64,000 bases of DNA. Origin: Flavobacterium sp. NG2 (lineage in GTDB: Bacteria > Bacteroidota > Bacteroidia > Flavobacteriales > Flavobacteriaceae). The position numbers and the translations under genes are program-made. The notes beneath the pieces are model-generated. The model ran no database searches and was not told where the DNA came from. It saw only the letters and a program-made list of their open reading frames with translations. Shown here in pieces: positions 36,632 to 45,599 of the stretch (positions are counted from its first letter, which is position 1; the number at the start of each line of letters is the position of its first letter). The stretch covers positions 4,032,001-4,096,000 of the forward strand of contig NZ_CP139420.1 in assembly GCF_034119845.1 (NCBI RefSeq). The letters are read 5' to 3'.

Positions 36632-37327
36632 ATGAAAAAGATTTCTGTAATTGCTTTGGCACTAGTAATGTCAATTGGAACGTTTTTTACAAGTTGTGAA
36701 TCTCTTAAAAATACTAATAATACACAAAGAGGTGCTGGTATAGGTGCTGTTGCAGGTGCGGTTATTGGAGGAGTTTTGGGAAACAACTTAGGTAAAGGAG
36801 GAAATACTGCTGTAGGTGCTGTTCTTGGTGGTGCTGTAGGTGGAGTTGTAGGTGGAGTTATTGGTAATAAAATGGATAAACAAGCCAGACAAATTGACCA
36901 AGCTTTACCAGGTGCTGAAGTAGAAAGAGTTGGTGAAGGAATTAAATTAGTATTAAACGAAAACGCAGTGCGTTTTGACACTAATAAATCGACTTTGACA
37001 GCTGCTGCTAAAGCAAACTTAGATAAATTAATCCCAGTTTTCCAAGAGTACGCTGATACTAATATCACTATTTTTGGTTACACTGACAGTACAGGTTCTG
37101 CTGATTATAACTTGAAACTTTCTGGTGAAAGAGCGTCTTCTGTAAAAAGCTATTTAGTAGCTAAAGGATTGTCTTCTTCAAGATTTAAAGTAACTGGTTT
37201 AGGAATTGCTGATCCTATTGCTTCAAATGAAACTGTAGAAGGTAGAAGTAAAAACCGTCGTGTTGAGTTTGCTATTACTGCAAATGAAAAAATGATACAA
37301 GACGCACAAAAAGAGGAAGGAAAATAA
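36632..37327 (+). CDS. OmpA-family lipoprotein with glycine-zipper domain
   Basis: A 231-residue lipoprotein: lipobox FTSC (Cys23), a glycine-zipper region (about 32-85, repeated GAVxGG/GxxxG) that packs in membranes, and a C-terminal OmpA peptidoglycan-binding domain (about 105-225) with FGYTDSTGSADYNLKLSGERA and GRSKNRRVEF. It should tether the outer membrane to peptidoglycan. It follows the lipocalin lipoprotein gene and ends at a strong terminator. This pair is a common arrangement in Flavobacterium. Confidence 0.94.
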   Translation: MKKISVIALALVMSIGTFFTSCESLKNTNNTQRGAGIGAVAGAVIGGVLGNNLGKGGNTAVGAVLGGAVGGVVGGVIGNKMDKQARQIDQALPGAEVERVGEGIKLVLNENAVRFDTNKSTLTAAAKANLDKLIPVFQEYADTNITIFGYTDSTGSADYNLKLSGERASSVKSYLVAKGLSSSRFKVTGLGIADPIASNETVEGRSKNRRVEFAITANEKMIQDAQKEEGK

Positions 37328-37348
37328 AACATCGTTCTTAATAAATAG

Positions 37349-37389
37349 AAAAAGGGTTTTCAGTTATGCTGAAAACCCTTTTTTTTTTT
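37349..37389. terminator. bidirectional terminator
   Basis: AAAAGGGTTTTCAG and CTGAAAACCCTTTT pair around a 5-nt loop, with T on the right and A on the left, between convergent genes. Confidence 0.93.
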
Positions 37390-37401
37390 GATTTAAGAAC
37401 T

Positions 37402-37992
37402 TTAGTATTCTATAAAACGATACATCAATCCAACACTCAAATTAAAAAGATATCCTACTTGAGGAACCGCTAAGTCTTGGTAGGTAGGACTCCCATCAAA
37501 ATTATAGTTTTGATTGGTATTCATTACTAAAGAAGCATCCACAATTAGATCAAGTCCATCTATGATTTTATATTTGGGCGTAATCCCCATCATAAAATTG
37601 ATATTCGTATCTGACACATTTGCCGAAGAAGGTTGTAGTGAAGACATTCCCATTCCAGCATGAGCCAAAACAAAAAAACTATCATAATAGCTTTTGTCAA
37701 AAATTAAATTTGAGAGATTCGCCATTAGTTGCACATCTGCTCTTTTGGAATTAGAAAACCCATTAGCATTACTAAAGTCATCCTTAGCATAATCTATTTT
37801 TACCCCGACTAAACTATTATGCATATACCCTACTCCAAAACCTATATGTGAAAAATTGTAGATTTTAGGAGATATTGATGCATTAAGTCCTGCTTTTGTT
37901 TCTACAAAAAACTGAGAATAACTCAATTGAGAAAAACCCAGAATCAGTAGCAGTAGTAGTGTAAATGAACAATTAAAAGGTTTGAATTTCAT
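37402..37992 (-). CDS. outer-membrane beta-barrel protein
   Basis: A 196-residue protein with a signal peptide (about 1-26, ending LSYSQ) and alternating strands typical of an eight-stranded outer-membrane barrel (VETKAGLNASISP, HIGFGVGYMHNSLVGVKIDYA, terminal LFNLSVGLMYRFIEY ending near an aromatic residue as the assembly signal requires). It resembles the N-terminal barrels of flavobacterial OmpA-like proteins. No ligand or activity is evident. It is convergent with the OmpA-family gene across a shared terminator. Confidence 0.8.
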   Translation of the reverse strand: MKFKPFNCSFTLLLLLILGFSQLSYSQFFVETKAGLNASISPKIYNFSHIGFGVGYMHNSLVGVKIDYAKDDFSNANGFSNSKRADVQLMANLSNLIFDKSYYDSFFVLAHAGMGMSSLQPSSANVSDTNINFMMGITPKYKIIDGLDLIVDASLVMNTNQNYNFDGSPTYQDLAVPQVGYLFNLSVGLMYRFIEY

Positions 37993-38120
37993 CTGTCTTT
38001 ATTTTTTGTTATGGTATTTGTGCGCTAAAGTAATTTTTTTATGTTAGTTAAGCGAATCCTAGTTCTTTTTATTAATGAAACTAATCTATCTTTGCAGTCT
38101 CAAAAAAGATTCTTTTCAAA

Positions 38121-39065
38121 ATGCTTCAAGTTAAAAATATTTCATTCGCTTATTCTGACCAACCTGTTCTAAAAAATATTCATTTTTCCATTCAAAAAGG
38201 TCAAAACATTGCCGTTATTGGAGAAAGTGGGTGTGGTAAAAGCACTTTACTAAAAGCAATATATGGATTGTTTGATTTAGATGAAGGTAGTATTTTTTGG
38301 AATAAAAATGAAATATTGGGCCCAAAATTTCACTTGGTACCCGGAATGCCATTTATCAAATACTTGTCTCAAGATTTTGACTTGATGCCCTATGTCACTG
38401 TAGCAGAAAACGTTGGGAAATACCTTTCTAATATTCACCTTGACAAAAAAAATGACCGGATACAAGAGTTATTAGAAATAGTCGAAATGACAGAATATGC
38501 AAATGTGAAGGCAAAATATTTAAGTGGCGGTCAGCAACAACGTGTTGCTTTGGCACGTGCATTGGCCTTAGAACCCGAAATATTATTGCTTGACGAACCT
38601 TTTAGCCATATCGATAACTTCAGAAAAAATGCGCTACGTCGTAATTTATTTGCGTATTTAAAAGCCAAAGGAGTGACTTGCATTGTTGCCACTCATGACA
38701 GCACTGATGCTCTTTCATTTGCTGACGAAACCATCGTTTTACGTAAAGGCGAAATCATAGATATGGCCGATTCTCAAAGTTTATACGAGAATCCTATTAA
38801 TAAATATGTCGCCTCCCTTTTTGGCGAAGTCAACGAATTACAATTATCGGATATTGTGGTGGTTGATGGTATTGACGAACAAGTTTTATTGTATCCACAT
38901 CAGCTTAAACTTGTTGAAAATGGCTTGATGCAAGTGGTTGTTAAACAATCCTATTTCAAAGGAAGTTATTATTTAATAAAAGCGGTATTCAACAGACGAG
39001 TTATCTTTTTTGAGCATGAAACCGCCTTGCCTGTAAATGAAGAGGTACGACTGATGATTGCTTAG
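38121..39065 (+). CDS. orphan ABC transporter ATPase
   Basis: A 314-residue ATPase: Walker A GESGCGKS, signature LSGGQQQR, Walker B ILLLDEP and H-loop THDS, with a C-terminal TOBE-like regulatory domain (about 240-314) as in spermidine, iron or sulfate importers. No permease or binding protein gene is adjacent, so its partner must be elsewhere and the substrate is unknown. A -7 box TATCTTTG lies at 38087-38094, 27 bp before the start. The stop is followed by a tandem repeat region. Confidence 0.92.
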   Translation: MLQVKNISFAYSDQPVLKNIHFSIQKGQNIAVIGESGCGKSTLLKAIYGLFDLDEGSIFWNKNEILGPKFHLVPGMPFIKYLSQDFDLMPYVTVAENVGKYLSNIHLDKKNDRIQELLEIVEMTEYANVKAKYLSGGQQQRVALARALALEPEILLLDEPFSHIDNFRKNALRRNLFAYLKAKGVTCIVATHDSTDALSFADETIVLRKGEIIDMADSQSLYENPINKYVASLFGEVNELQLSDIVVVDGIDEQVLLYPHQLKLVENGLMQVVVKQSYFKGSYYLIKAVFNRRVIFFEHETALPVNEEVRLMIA

Positions 39066-39071
39066 TTTTTT

Positions 39072-39590
39072 TTTAACTGCAAAGGTAATTAAACACTAAG
39101 AGCACAATGGAAGCACGAAGCTCACGAAGATTTTTCTTGATTTCTTTAATTTCTCTAATCTGTATTCCTTTTTTACCGCAAAGACGCTAAGTGTTTAAAC
39201 ACTAAGGGCGCAAAGGAAGCACGAAGTACACGAAGATTTTTGGAATTTCTTTAATTTATGTAATCTGTGTTCCTTTTTTTACCGCAAAGACGCAAGGTAT
39301 TTAAACACTAAGAGCACAAAGGAAGCACGAAGCTCACGAAGATTTTTCTTGATTTCTTTAATTTCTCTAATCTGTGTTCCTTTTTTTACCGCAAAGACGC
39401 TAAGTTTTTAAACACTATGAGCACAAAGGATGCACGAAGATTTTTCTTGATTTCTTTAATTTCTCTAATCTGTGTTCCTTTTTTTTACCGCAAAGACGCT
39501 AAGTTTTTAAACACTAAGAGCACAATGGAAGCACGAAGCACACCATTTTTAATTTCTTTAATTTTTTCAATCTGTGTTCCTTTATCAATA
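39072..39590. repeat. five-copy tandem repeat, unit about 100-110 bp
   Basis: Five units begin at about 39072, 39176, 39281, 39388 and 39488, each with GCAAAGACGCTAAG-like start, AAACACTAAGAGCACAA, GCACGAAG and TTCTCTAATCTGTGTTCC. The first is truncated at its left and the fourth lacks about 10 bp. The words are those of degenerate repeats elsewhere in the window. Confidence 0.92.
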
Positions 39591-39696
39591 CATAATTATA
39601 TTAAAAAAACCAGCATTTAAGAAAAACCCAAAACTTTAATTAAAATATTGCATAAAAAGTAGTAATTTGGGAGTTACTAACTTTATTCTTAAAACT

Positions 39697-40704
39697 ATGT
39701 TCCATTCGAAAATATCAGGTTTAGGTTTTTATGTTCCTTCTAATGTGGTGACTAATGATGATTTATCAAAAATTATAGATACAAATGACGAATGGATTCA
39801 GGAACGTACCGGGATTCAAGAACGCCGTCATATTATCAAAGGCGAAGACACAACCACTTCAATGGGAGTAAAAGCAGCGAAAATCGCTATTGAACGCGCT
39901 GGAATTAGGAATGAAGATATTGATTTTGTGGTTTTTGCAACTTTAAGCCCGGATTACTATTTTCCAGGACCTGGTGTTTTGGTGCAACGCGATTTAGGAT
40001 TGCGAACCGTGGGCGCTTTGGATGTTCGCAATCAATGCTCTGGATTTATTTATGCATTGTCCGTTGCTGATCAATACATCAAATCAGGGATGTATAAAAA
40101 CATCTTGGTGATTGGTTCGGAAGTGCATTCTACTGGTTTGGATATGACCACAAGAGGACGTGGTGTTTCGGTGATTTTTGGCGATGGTGCCGGAGCTGCT
40201 GTTTTGAGTAGAGAAGAAGATTTAACCAAAGGTATCCTTTCGACCCACTTACACTCTGAAGGTGTTCATGCAGAAGAATTGATTCTAAAAGCTCCCGGTA
40301 TGGGTGGCCGCTGGGTTACTGATATCCTTGAAGAAAACAACCCTGATGACGAAAGTTATTACCCTTATATGAATGGTCAATTTGTCTTTAAAAATGCTGT
40401 TGTGCGCTTTAGTGAAGTAATCAATGAAGGATTAAAAGCGAACAATTTGACTGTTTCGGATATTGATATGTTGATTCCGCACCAAGCGAACTTGAGAATC
40501 TCGCAATACATCCGAAAGAAATTTGGTTTATCCGACGACCAAGTACACAACAACGTTCAAAAATACGGAAATACAACTGCGGCCTCTGTGCCTATTGCTT
40601 TGACTGAAGCTTGGGAACTAGGAAAAATCAAAAAAGGCGACACTGTTGTTTTAGCCGCTTTTGGTAGTGGATTTACTTGGGCGAGTGCGATTATTAAGTG
40701 GTAG
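39697..40704 (+). CDS. fabH: 3-oxoacyl-ACP synthase III family protein
   Basis: A 335-residue KAS III condensing enzyme. The catalytic triad is C114 (NQCSGFIYAL), H262 (PHQANLRI) and N292 (YGNTTAASVP). It catalyses the first condensation of acyl-CoA with malonyl-ACP in fatty acid synthesis or a related chain, e.g. in secondary metabolism; the substrate-side insert SEGVHAEELILKAPGMGG is typical of flavobacterial paralogues, which often occur several per genome. I chose the ATG at 39697 over a TTG at 39667. No fab gene cluster surrounds it, so the fabH symbol is a family assignment. Confidence 0.9.
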   Translation: MFHSKISGLGFYVPSNVVTNDDLSKIIDTNDEWIQERTGIQERRHIIKGEDTTTSMGVKAAKIAIERAGIRNEDIDFVVFATLSPDYYFPGPGVLVQRDLGLRTVGALDVRNQCSGFIYALSVADQYIKSGMYKNILVIGSEVHSTGLDMTTRGRGVSVIFGDGAGAAVLSREEDLTKGILSTHLHSEGVHAEELILKAPGMGGRWVTDILEENNPDDESYYPYMNGQFVFKNAVVRFSEVINEGLKANNLTVSDIDMLIPHQANLRISQYIRKKFGLSDDQVHNNVQKYGNTTAASVPIALTEAWELGKIKKGDTVVLAAFGSGFTWASAIIKW

Positions 40705-40776
40705 GTTTTGAGGGATTAATTGTTTAAAGGTTTAATTGTTTAAGGGTTTAAAAGGTAAACGGACGTTTTTGTTTTT

Positions 40777-41178
40777 TTATTCTTTCATTCTAACGGAACC
40801 TAAACAAACTTCTCCCTCTTCAATACCTGTCAGCCAAATTTTCAAAGTTTTTATTCTTTCTTCAGTAAGTCTTGTTAAATGGCTATTCCAGCACATGGGA
40901 AAAACAGATCCATAATTCAATTGTTTATCAATTTCAGGAAATAAAGCATTCATTTCTGCATCACGAAATTTAATCCATAGATTTTGAGCTATCTTTAATT
41001 TTGATATAAAAACAGGATTCTCTTTGTAATCTTTTAAAATCGCACTATAGACTTGGTTAAGCTCTTTGTCGGCTTTTAAATATTTTTGGTATTCATTACT
41101 GTTCATTTCAGTTTGTGTTTGTCCAAAACAAAACATAGAGGTTAAGAAAAGGATATAAAATAGAATTTTGTTTTTCAT
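40777..41178 (-). CDS. LprI-like (DUF1311) periplasmic protein
   Basis: A 133-residue secreted protein with a signal peptide (about 1-19, ending CFGQ) and the LprI/DUF1311 pattern: MNxxxYQKYLKADKELNQVYSAIL, LKIAQNLWIKFRDAEMNALFP, MCWNSHLTRLTEERI. Conserved cysteines are reduced to two (MCW and EVCLG), which could form a disulfide. Family members include lysozyme inhibitors, but most have no proven role. It stands alone between fabH and the HepT region. Confidence 0.85.
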   Translation of the reverse strand: MKNKILFYILFLTSMFCFGQTQTEMNSNEYQKYLKADKELNQVYSAILKDYKENPVFISKLKIAQNLWIKFRDAEMNALFPEIDKQLNYGSVFPMCWNSHLTRLTEERIKTLKIWLTGIEEGEVCLGSVRMKE

Positions 41179-41514
41179 GTTTTAGATTTTTTATTAGTGA
41201 TGAGATTCTATATAGGTTATCTTTAATTCGGATGTTGCTGCTCTGGGTGAATTTATTTTATTGAGTGTAAGGATTTCTAATCCATACTACCTTTTAGTTG
41301 CACTCGAAAAGGCGGTTGAGCAATTGCAAAAACTCCTATTTTAGGTTCAACCATTACTTTGTAAAGTCTAAGGCAGAAAGTCTATCAGTCTTTAACTGAT
41401 GTTTATATCGAATTGAATCCATTATTTGAAGTTTATCCCGAATTTATTTCGGGAGTGGTGTAAGAGGTGTAGTCTATTAGTTTCTAGCAGAGCCGACTAC
41501 TTGACAGGTAGCAG
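41179..41514. other. intergenic stretch with a small hairpin
   Basis: TCCCGAA (41436-41442) and TTCGGGA (41448-41454) form a short hairpin, and ATCAGT/ACTGAT another near 41385. No convincing gene is present. Confidence 0.5.
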
Positions 41515-41868
41515 TTATTTTTCTTCCTTTGGGATTAAATTATCAATCTCGATTTTCAAATTCGGCAAATGGTTTATTAAGACTGACCAAATGTTTTCGT
41601 CAGAAATATTGTCATAAGCATGAATTACATGATTTCGGAGTCCTATAATTGCTTTTGCATTTGATATTTTCTCAATATAAGAAACGTCTCGAGTAATTAT
41701 TCGGTTAATTGCTTCACCAATAATTTAAAGATTTCTTTCGACAGCTCTTTTTAGCATTAAGTTGTTTCTGTATTTGAAAAAATCACTTTCTTCATTAGGG
41801 AAGAATTCGTTAATTTCATCGATGGACATTTTTACATCAAATAACCATTTAAGAATCCTTTCATCCAT
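41515..41868 (-). pseudogene. hepT: HepT-like HEPN toxin gene with a premature stop
   Basis: Read from the ATG at 41868, the frame encodes a HepT/DUF86 protein (MDERILKWLFDVKMSID... KRAVERNL) but meets TAA at codon 48 (41727-41725); the same frame then continues without further stops for 69 codons (IIGEAINRI... to TAA at 41517-41515) and includes the HEPN active-site motif R78-x4-H83-x-Y85 (RNHVIHAY). A Glu codon normally follows ERNL in this family, so a single G-to-T change explains the stop. The active site lies after the stop, so no active toxin should be made. It overlaps the 3' end of the antitoxin gene by 8 bp (ATGGATGA). Confidence 0.88.
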
Positions 41869-42160
41869 AAATTAATTCTTTTGATTTGTCGATTGATTTA
41901 ATTAAGATTGGATTTTTTAAAGTCTGTTCTTCGAGTAGGTCAACTTCACGACCAAATAAAGACTCTAGTTTTTCTTTGAAATCTATGTAATTATCAAAAT
42001 ATTTTGAAAGTTCAATTTGCTTAAACTTAACTAATAAATCTACATCGCTTTTTTCGTTAAAACTTGAATTTAAAGAAGAACCAAAAAGATATAGTTTTTC
42101 CACGTTGTGTATTAAACAAAGTTTTTTTAAGCTATCTATATTTTTATCAATAATTCTCAT
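41861..42160 (-). CDS. mntA: MntA-like nucleotidyltransferase antitoxin
   Basis: A 99-residue minimal nucleotidyltransferase. The motif G27-S28-x10-D39-V-D41 (GSSLNSSFNEKSDVDLLV) is the MntA signature, with a third acidic residue in GREVDLLEE near residue 73. MntA proteins neutralise HepT by transferring AMP onto a tyrosine next to its active site; the target Tyr85 survives only in the untranslated part of the neighbouring hepT remnant. The antitoxin frame itself is intact. It lies directly before the hepT remnant with an 8-bp overlap, the usual operon order in one branch of the family. Confidence 0.9.
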   Translation of the reverse strand: MRIIDKNIDSLKKLCLIHNVEKLYLFGSSLNSSFNEKSDVDLLVKFKQIELSKYFDNYIDFKEKLESLFGREVDLLEEQTLKNPILIKSIDKSKELIYG

Positions 42161-42221
42161 AAAGCTAATTTAAACAAAAATATTTTCTAAATTTCATATA
42201 AGCCGAATAATTACTGCTTAT

Positions 42222-42350
42222 GTCAGCCTGTGAAAAAACTGGCATTTATTTCAATCTAATATAAGTAAATACTTTTATCGTTAGCAAGAAAAGTTGTGTG
42301 TTTAAATATGTAGTATATCAGTGAAATTCCTCGTAATCAAATGGTGTTTT
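42222..42350 (-). repeat. dispersed promoter-bearing repeat, copy 2
   Basis: Inverted relative to 24953-25080: both share ACACCAT, TTGCGAGGAA-like words, TTTTCTTGC, ATTTACTTATATT and TTTTTTCACAG. It ends about 60 bp before the mntA start. The -7 box here is weaker (TATATTAG). The rest of 42161-42454 has no gene. Confidence 0.75.
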
Positions 42351-42454
42351 CTTTAGAAGTTTTGGGAGCTTAAACGAGCTTGTTTTTAGGTTTGATTTTT
42401 AAATGCTAAATTTTTGTGGGTGTTGTGCAACGGTTACGTGTGTTGGTGGTAGTT

Positions 42455-43000
42455 CTATTCTTCAACGTTGTTTTTTTGTTTACTTTTTGACAAGTTTGAA
42501 ATTACAATTGTTATAAGTAGAGAAAAAATCAAACCTAATATCCATTTATTTAAATCAATAACAGTTTCAACTTTATCTTTTATCATTTCAATTTGTAAAG
42601 TATTTTCTTTTTTTATATTTTCAATATCTTTATTTATAAGTGGTATTGTTAAAGATTTTTCGGGGTTTTCAATTATGATATCGCTTAATGTTTGAATTTT
42701 ATTTTCTAATTCTTTAATTCGCAATTCATTCGGAGATGAAACTGTTATTGCAGTATCTTTAATTCGTAACCTATTTTCTAATTCATTTATTCGTTTTTTA
42801 AGCTCAACATTTTGCTTTTCGATTTCGATTTTTTGAGAATCATTATTAGTAAATATAGTTGAGATAAAATAGTATGAAATAACTGCAATTCCCAAAACTG
42901 AAATTAGAGTTGTAAAAAAATTGAAGATTCTCAAATATTTTCTTTTTCTAGTATCTTGACCAAATTTCTTTTGCAATTCGATAAATTCTTGTTTATTCAT
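42455..43000 (-). CDS. small membrane protein with central coiled coil
   Basis: A 181-residue protein of unknown family. A short basic N-terminus precedes a membrane helix (about 28-49), then a long heptad-rich coiled coil (about 56-105, KQNVELKKRINELENRL), a second amphipathic region, a second membrane helix (about 150-170) and a basic tail. The extramembrane part between helices would lie on one side of the inner membrane, probably the periplasm. No catalytic motif is seen. It stands in an accessory stretch after the HepT/MntA remnant; promoter and partners are unclear. Confidence 0.7.
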   Translation of the reverse strand: MNKQEFIELQKKFGQDTRKRKYLRIFNFFTTLISVLGIAVISYYFISTIFTNNDSQKIEIEKQNVELKKRINELENRLRIKDTAITVSSPNELRIKELENKIQTLSDIIIENPEKSLTIPLINKDIENIKKENTLQIEMIKDKVETVIDLNKWILGLIFSLLITIVISNLSKSKQKNNVEE

Positions 43001-43084
43001 TTTTTATTATTGATTAATAATCGTGTTAAATTTTATATTTTGCAGGCGAATTACATCTAACGTTTGCGAGGATTAGCTGAAGTA

Positions 43085-43663
43085 CTACTTCTTTTTTGAC
43101 ATTGCTTCTTCGTATTCTTGATCACTGATTTCGATAAAATCGTAAAATTTTATCTCACTTAACAAACTTGGTTTGTTGTCGATTATTCTAACACCAACAA
43201 TAATTCCTGATAGTTGTGGAACAAGTTCATCTTGAATTACGTGTTTATATACATACAAACTTCTTACTTGTGAATCGTCTTCGAAAACTTTACCATTCAT
43301 TATATCCAACACACATTTAGCAATATTGTCAGCGTCCACGTTTTTTAAGCGCTTTTCCGACATTTTTACATTCATGATAACTTCAAGCTGAATAGGATTT
43401 TTGTATGGATGGTTTTCATTTAGCATTTCATTAATACAATCTGTAAATCTTGCTTCAAACTTTTTTAAATTGTCTTTCGCTTTGTTATTTGAAGCGTAGA
43501 ATTCACCTTCAAGCTTTTGTTCTTCACCATTTTCGTCAATGTAAGTTATAGTTTTAGGGACAATTGGTTTAAATTTATCTTGTTTGGTTGGAATATCATC
43601 AAAGCCTCCAATGTATCCACATATGTAATCGAATTCGGGATTATAAACTTGTTTTGCTTTCAT
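43085..43663 (-). CDS. RusA-like Holliday junction resolvase family protein
   Basis: A 192-residue protein whose middle matches RusA endodeoxyribonucleases: VDADNIAKCVLDIMNGKVFEDDSQV supplies the D-x-D-N and D-D acidic residues that bind magnesium, and the preceding VIMNVKM strand fits the RusA fold. RusA-type enzymes cut four-way junctions and are mostly phage-borne; here there are no other phage genes. The N-terminal part and the C-terminal tail are longer than in E. coli RusA (120 residues). The ATG at 43663 replaces a TTG at 43669. The gene may be a remnant or part of a small mobile island. Confidence 0.75.
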   Translation of the reverse strand: MKAKQVYNPEFDYICGYIGGFDDIPTKQDKFKPIVPKTITYIDENGEEQKLEGEFYASNNKAKDNLKKFEARFTDCINEMLNENHPYKNPIQLEVIMNVKMSEKRLKNVDADNIAKCVLDIMNGKVFEDDSQVRSLYVYKHVIQDELVPQLSGIIVGVRIIDNKPSLLSEIKFYDFIEISDQEYEEAMSKKK

Positions 43664-43832
43664 ATTCAATGTTTTGCGGTTTTTTCAAGCATTTCAGTTA
43701 ACGGTCTCGGCTATGACTAGTTCCGTGGGTTAGCACTTAACTTTACAAGTACACACCACACTGAAAATCCGTGAGGAATTTCCAAAGTAAGCGTGAACAA
43801 GCAATTACTTATAGCCAATGTTGCCAGTAGTT

Positions 43833-45164
43833 TTATTCTGTTGGATTTTCCATTGGATGAAATGCCGCTACTCGACCATCAGCCAAAATATGTAGGGAAT
43901 AGTGATTCCCATTAAAATATAATGACCTATCGCCATAAATTCTAAAATCATTTCCTTCTTTTAATTTCTCGTTTATCTTTGGTTTTAAATCTTCTATAGC
44001 AATTTTTAAAATTCGCTTAATATCTTTTTGAGTGTATTGAAATTTTGTTTTATTCTCAAAATGACCTTCAATAGCGAGTTCATCACAATGTCTTAAAAAT
44101 ATATGAAGGAATCCTTCGTAATCCCAATAAATTGGCGTAACCATTTCGTGATAATCAAGGCTTTCGGTTTCAAATTGAACTCTTGAATTTTGAAGTTCAG
44201 CATAAATATCAGGATATTCTTCTTCAAATTGTTCAAAATTTTTATTAGTTGACCTCTTAATTTCTTTTTTGATTGCTTCAATTCTCTCTACTTTGCGAGC
44301 TTGTAGAAATTCGTTAAATTCTAAAAGTTCTACTTTACTTATATCTTTGGCGTAAAGTTTAGCCTCAAGTTCAAAAAACCTAACTTTTGCCAACTTTTGA
44401 CCATTTTCGTCAAAACCATTTTCTTTTATAAAATCATAGCTTTCAGAACCAGGTTTTAGATACATCGAAAGCCCACAGAATTTAGCAATTTCTTCCTCGA
44501 TTAGAATGTCTCCATTTTTAATTCTCCGACTATATAACCATAAATATGCTCTATTGGGATCAAAGTCATTTTGGTCGACATTTACTGTAATCGTGTTAGG
44601 AATATCTTTTATTCCAGTCTGATTGTAAGATTTTACAACTGGAAAGTCTGAAGCTAAAACTTCATAAATATCCCCTGAAACAAACCCGTTTTCGATTAGT
44701 TCTTTCTTTTGTTCGTCAGAAAGTGTCTCGTGTTTTGAACAGTCAATTTTTACTAATCCATTTGTTCTTGGTGCATTTTCTTGGGAAATTGCATTTTCTA
44801 ACGCCTCTCGTTCTTTCTTATAAAATGTTAGAACTCCACCAATATTTCTCCCAAATTTTCCAGCTGATTCTGAAAATTTATGAAACTCTATTGATATGTA
44901 CTTGCGTTCATATTGTCCATACATTGCATATAGCTCTTCTACAGAAAACTGAAATCTTTCAGAGAGTTGCTTCTCTATATCTTCTTTGAAATTTTTAAGT
45001 TGTGTTTCATATGTAGCGATTTGAGCAGTTAAAAATTCTCGTCTTTCGGTATTTTTTTCTGGAAGTTCAGACAATTCTTTTTTTGCATTAGCAACTTGAT
45101 TTTCGACCATATCATTTAAGAAATATAGCATTCCATCATTTATTTTACTTTTTATTCCAAACAT
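43833..45164 (-). CDS. unrecognised protein with N-terminal coiled coil and possible RNase-like C-terminus
   Basis: A 443-residue soluble protein of no family I can name. Residues about 10-125 are charged and helical with a coiled-coil pattern; about 130-330 is a mixed domain (KSYNQTGIKDIPNTITVNVD, NRAYLWLYSRRI); the end (about 350-443) has FLHIFLRHCDE, a lysine-rich helix and YFNGNHYSLHILADGRVAAFHP. The spaced histidines and final beta strands resemble BECR-fold toxin nucleases, but the match is only by eye. No signal peptide or membrane helix is present. Neighbours are the RusA-like gene and repeats, consistent with an accessory island. Confidence 0.6.
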   Translation of the reverse strand: MFGIKSKINDGMLYFLNDMVENQVANAKKELSELPEKNTERREFLTAQIATYETQLKNFKEDIEKQLSERFQFSVEELYAMYGQYERKYISIEFHKFSESAGKFGRNIGGVLTFYKKEREALENAISQENAPRTNGLVKIDCSKHETLSDEQKKELIENGFVSGDIYEVLASDFPVVKSYNQTGIKDIPNTITVNVDQNDFDPNRAYLWLYSRRIKNGDILIEEEIAKFCGLSMYLKPGSESYDFIKENGFDENGQKLAKVRFFELEAKLYAKDISKVELLEFNEFLQARKVERIEAIKKEIKRSTNKNFEQFEEEYPDIYAELQNSRVQFETESLDYHEMVTPIYWDYEGFLHIFLRHCDELAIEGHFENKTKFQYTQKDIKRILKIAIEDLKPKINEKLKEGNDFRIYGDRSLYFNGNHYSLHILADGRVAAFHPMENPTE

Positions 45165-45343
45165 CTGTTATTAAATTAGTGCGAACTTATTTATATCCTC
45201 AGTTTTCATTCTTTTAGTTATGCCTATAGAACTAATTTTACTTAGACAAGCTCAACTCAAGTTGCATTTTATTTTTACGGCTAATATATTCATTTTTTCT
45301 TACAAATGCATTTAAGCTAATATGAAAATAATAACGCCATTTG

Positions 45344-45412
45344 TAGCCCTGATCGAAGCGGCATCCTCTTGTGCAGCGATAGCAGGCACAAGAGATAGAG
45401 CGGAGAGCAGGA
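45344..45412. repeat. dispersed flavobacterial palindrome, copy 2
   Basis: Starts TAGCCCTGAT and contains perfect 9-bp arms CTCTTGTGC (45366-45374) and GCACAAGAG (45386-45394), then GCGGAGAGCAGG. Same layout as 33898-33970. The rest of 45165-45599 holds no real gene. Confidence 0.82.
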
Positions 45413-45599
45413 ACAATCGCAACTAAGCTACACGAATCGCTCTGCTCCAAGAAAAAGAATTAAAGCGTTTGAAATGGCAGTTCGGCTAGGTCAGTTTTAC
45501 TTAATTTTCCCTCCTTTACAACCCTGAACAAATAACGCGGCACTCTTTTCCCATTTGCTCCATTATACCTATATTTGCAGCCATTAAAAAAGCAACAAA

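Noticed and set aside
45238..45450. 70-codon cysteine-rich open frame on the minus strand
   Set aside because: It overlaps the dispersed palindrome at 45344-45412 and has no family features.
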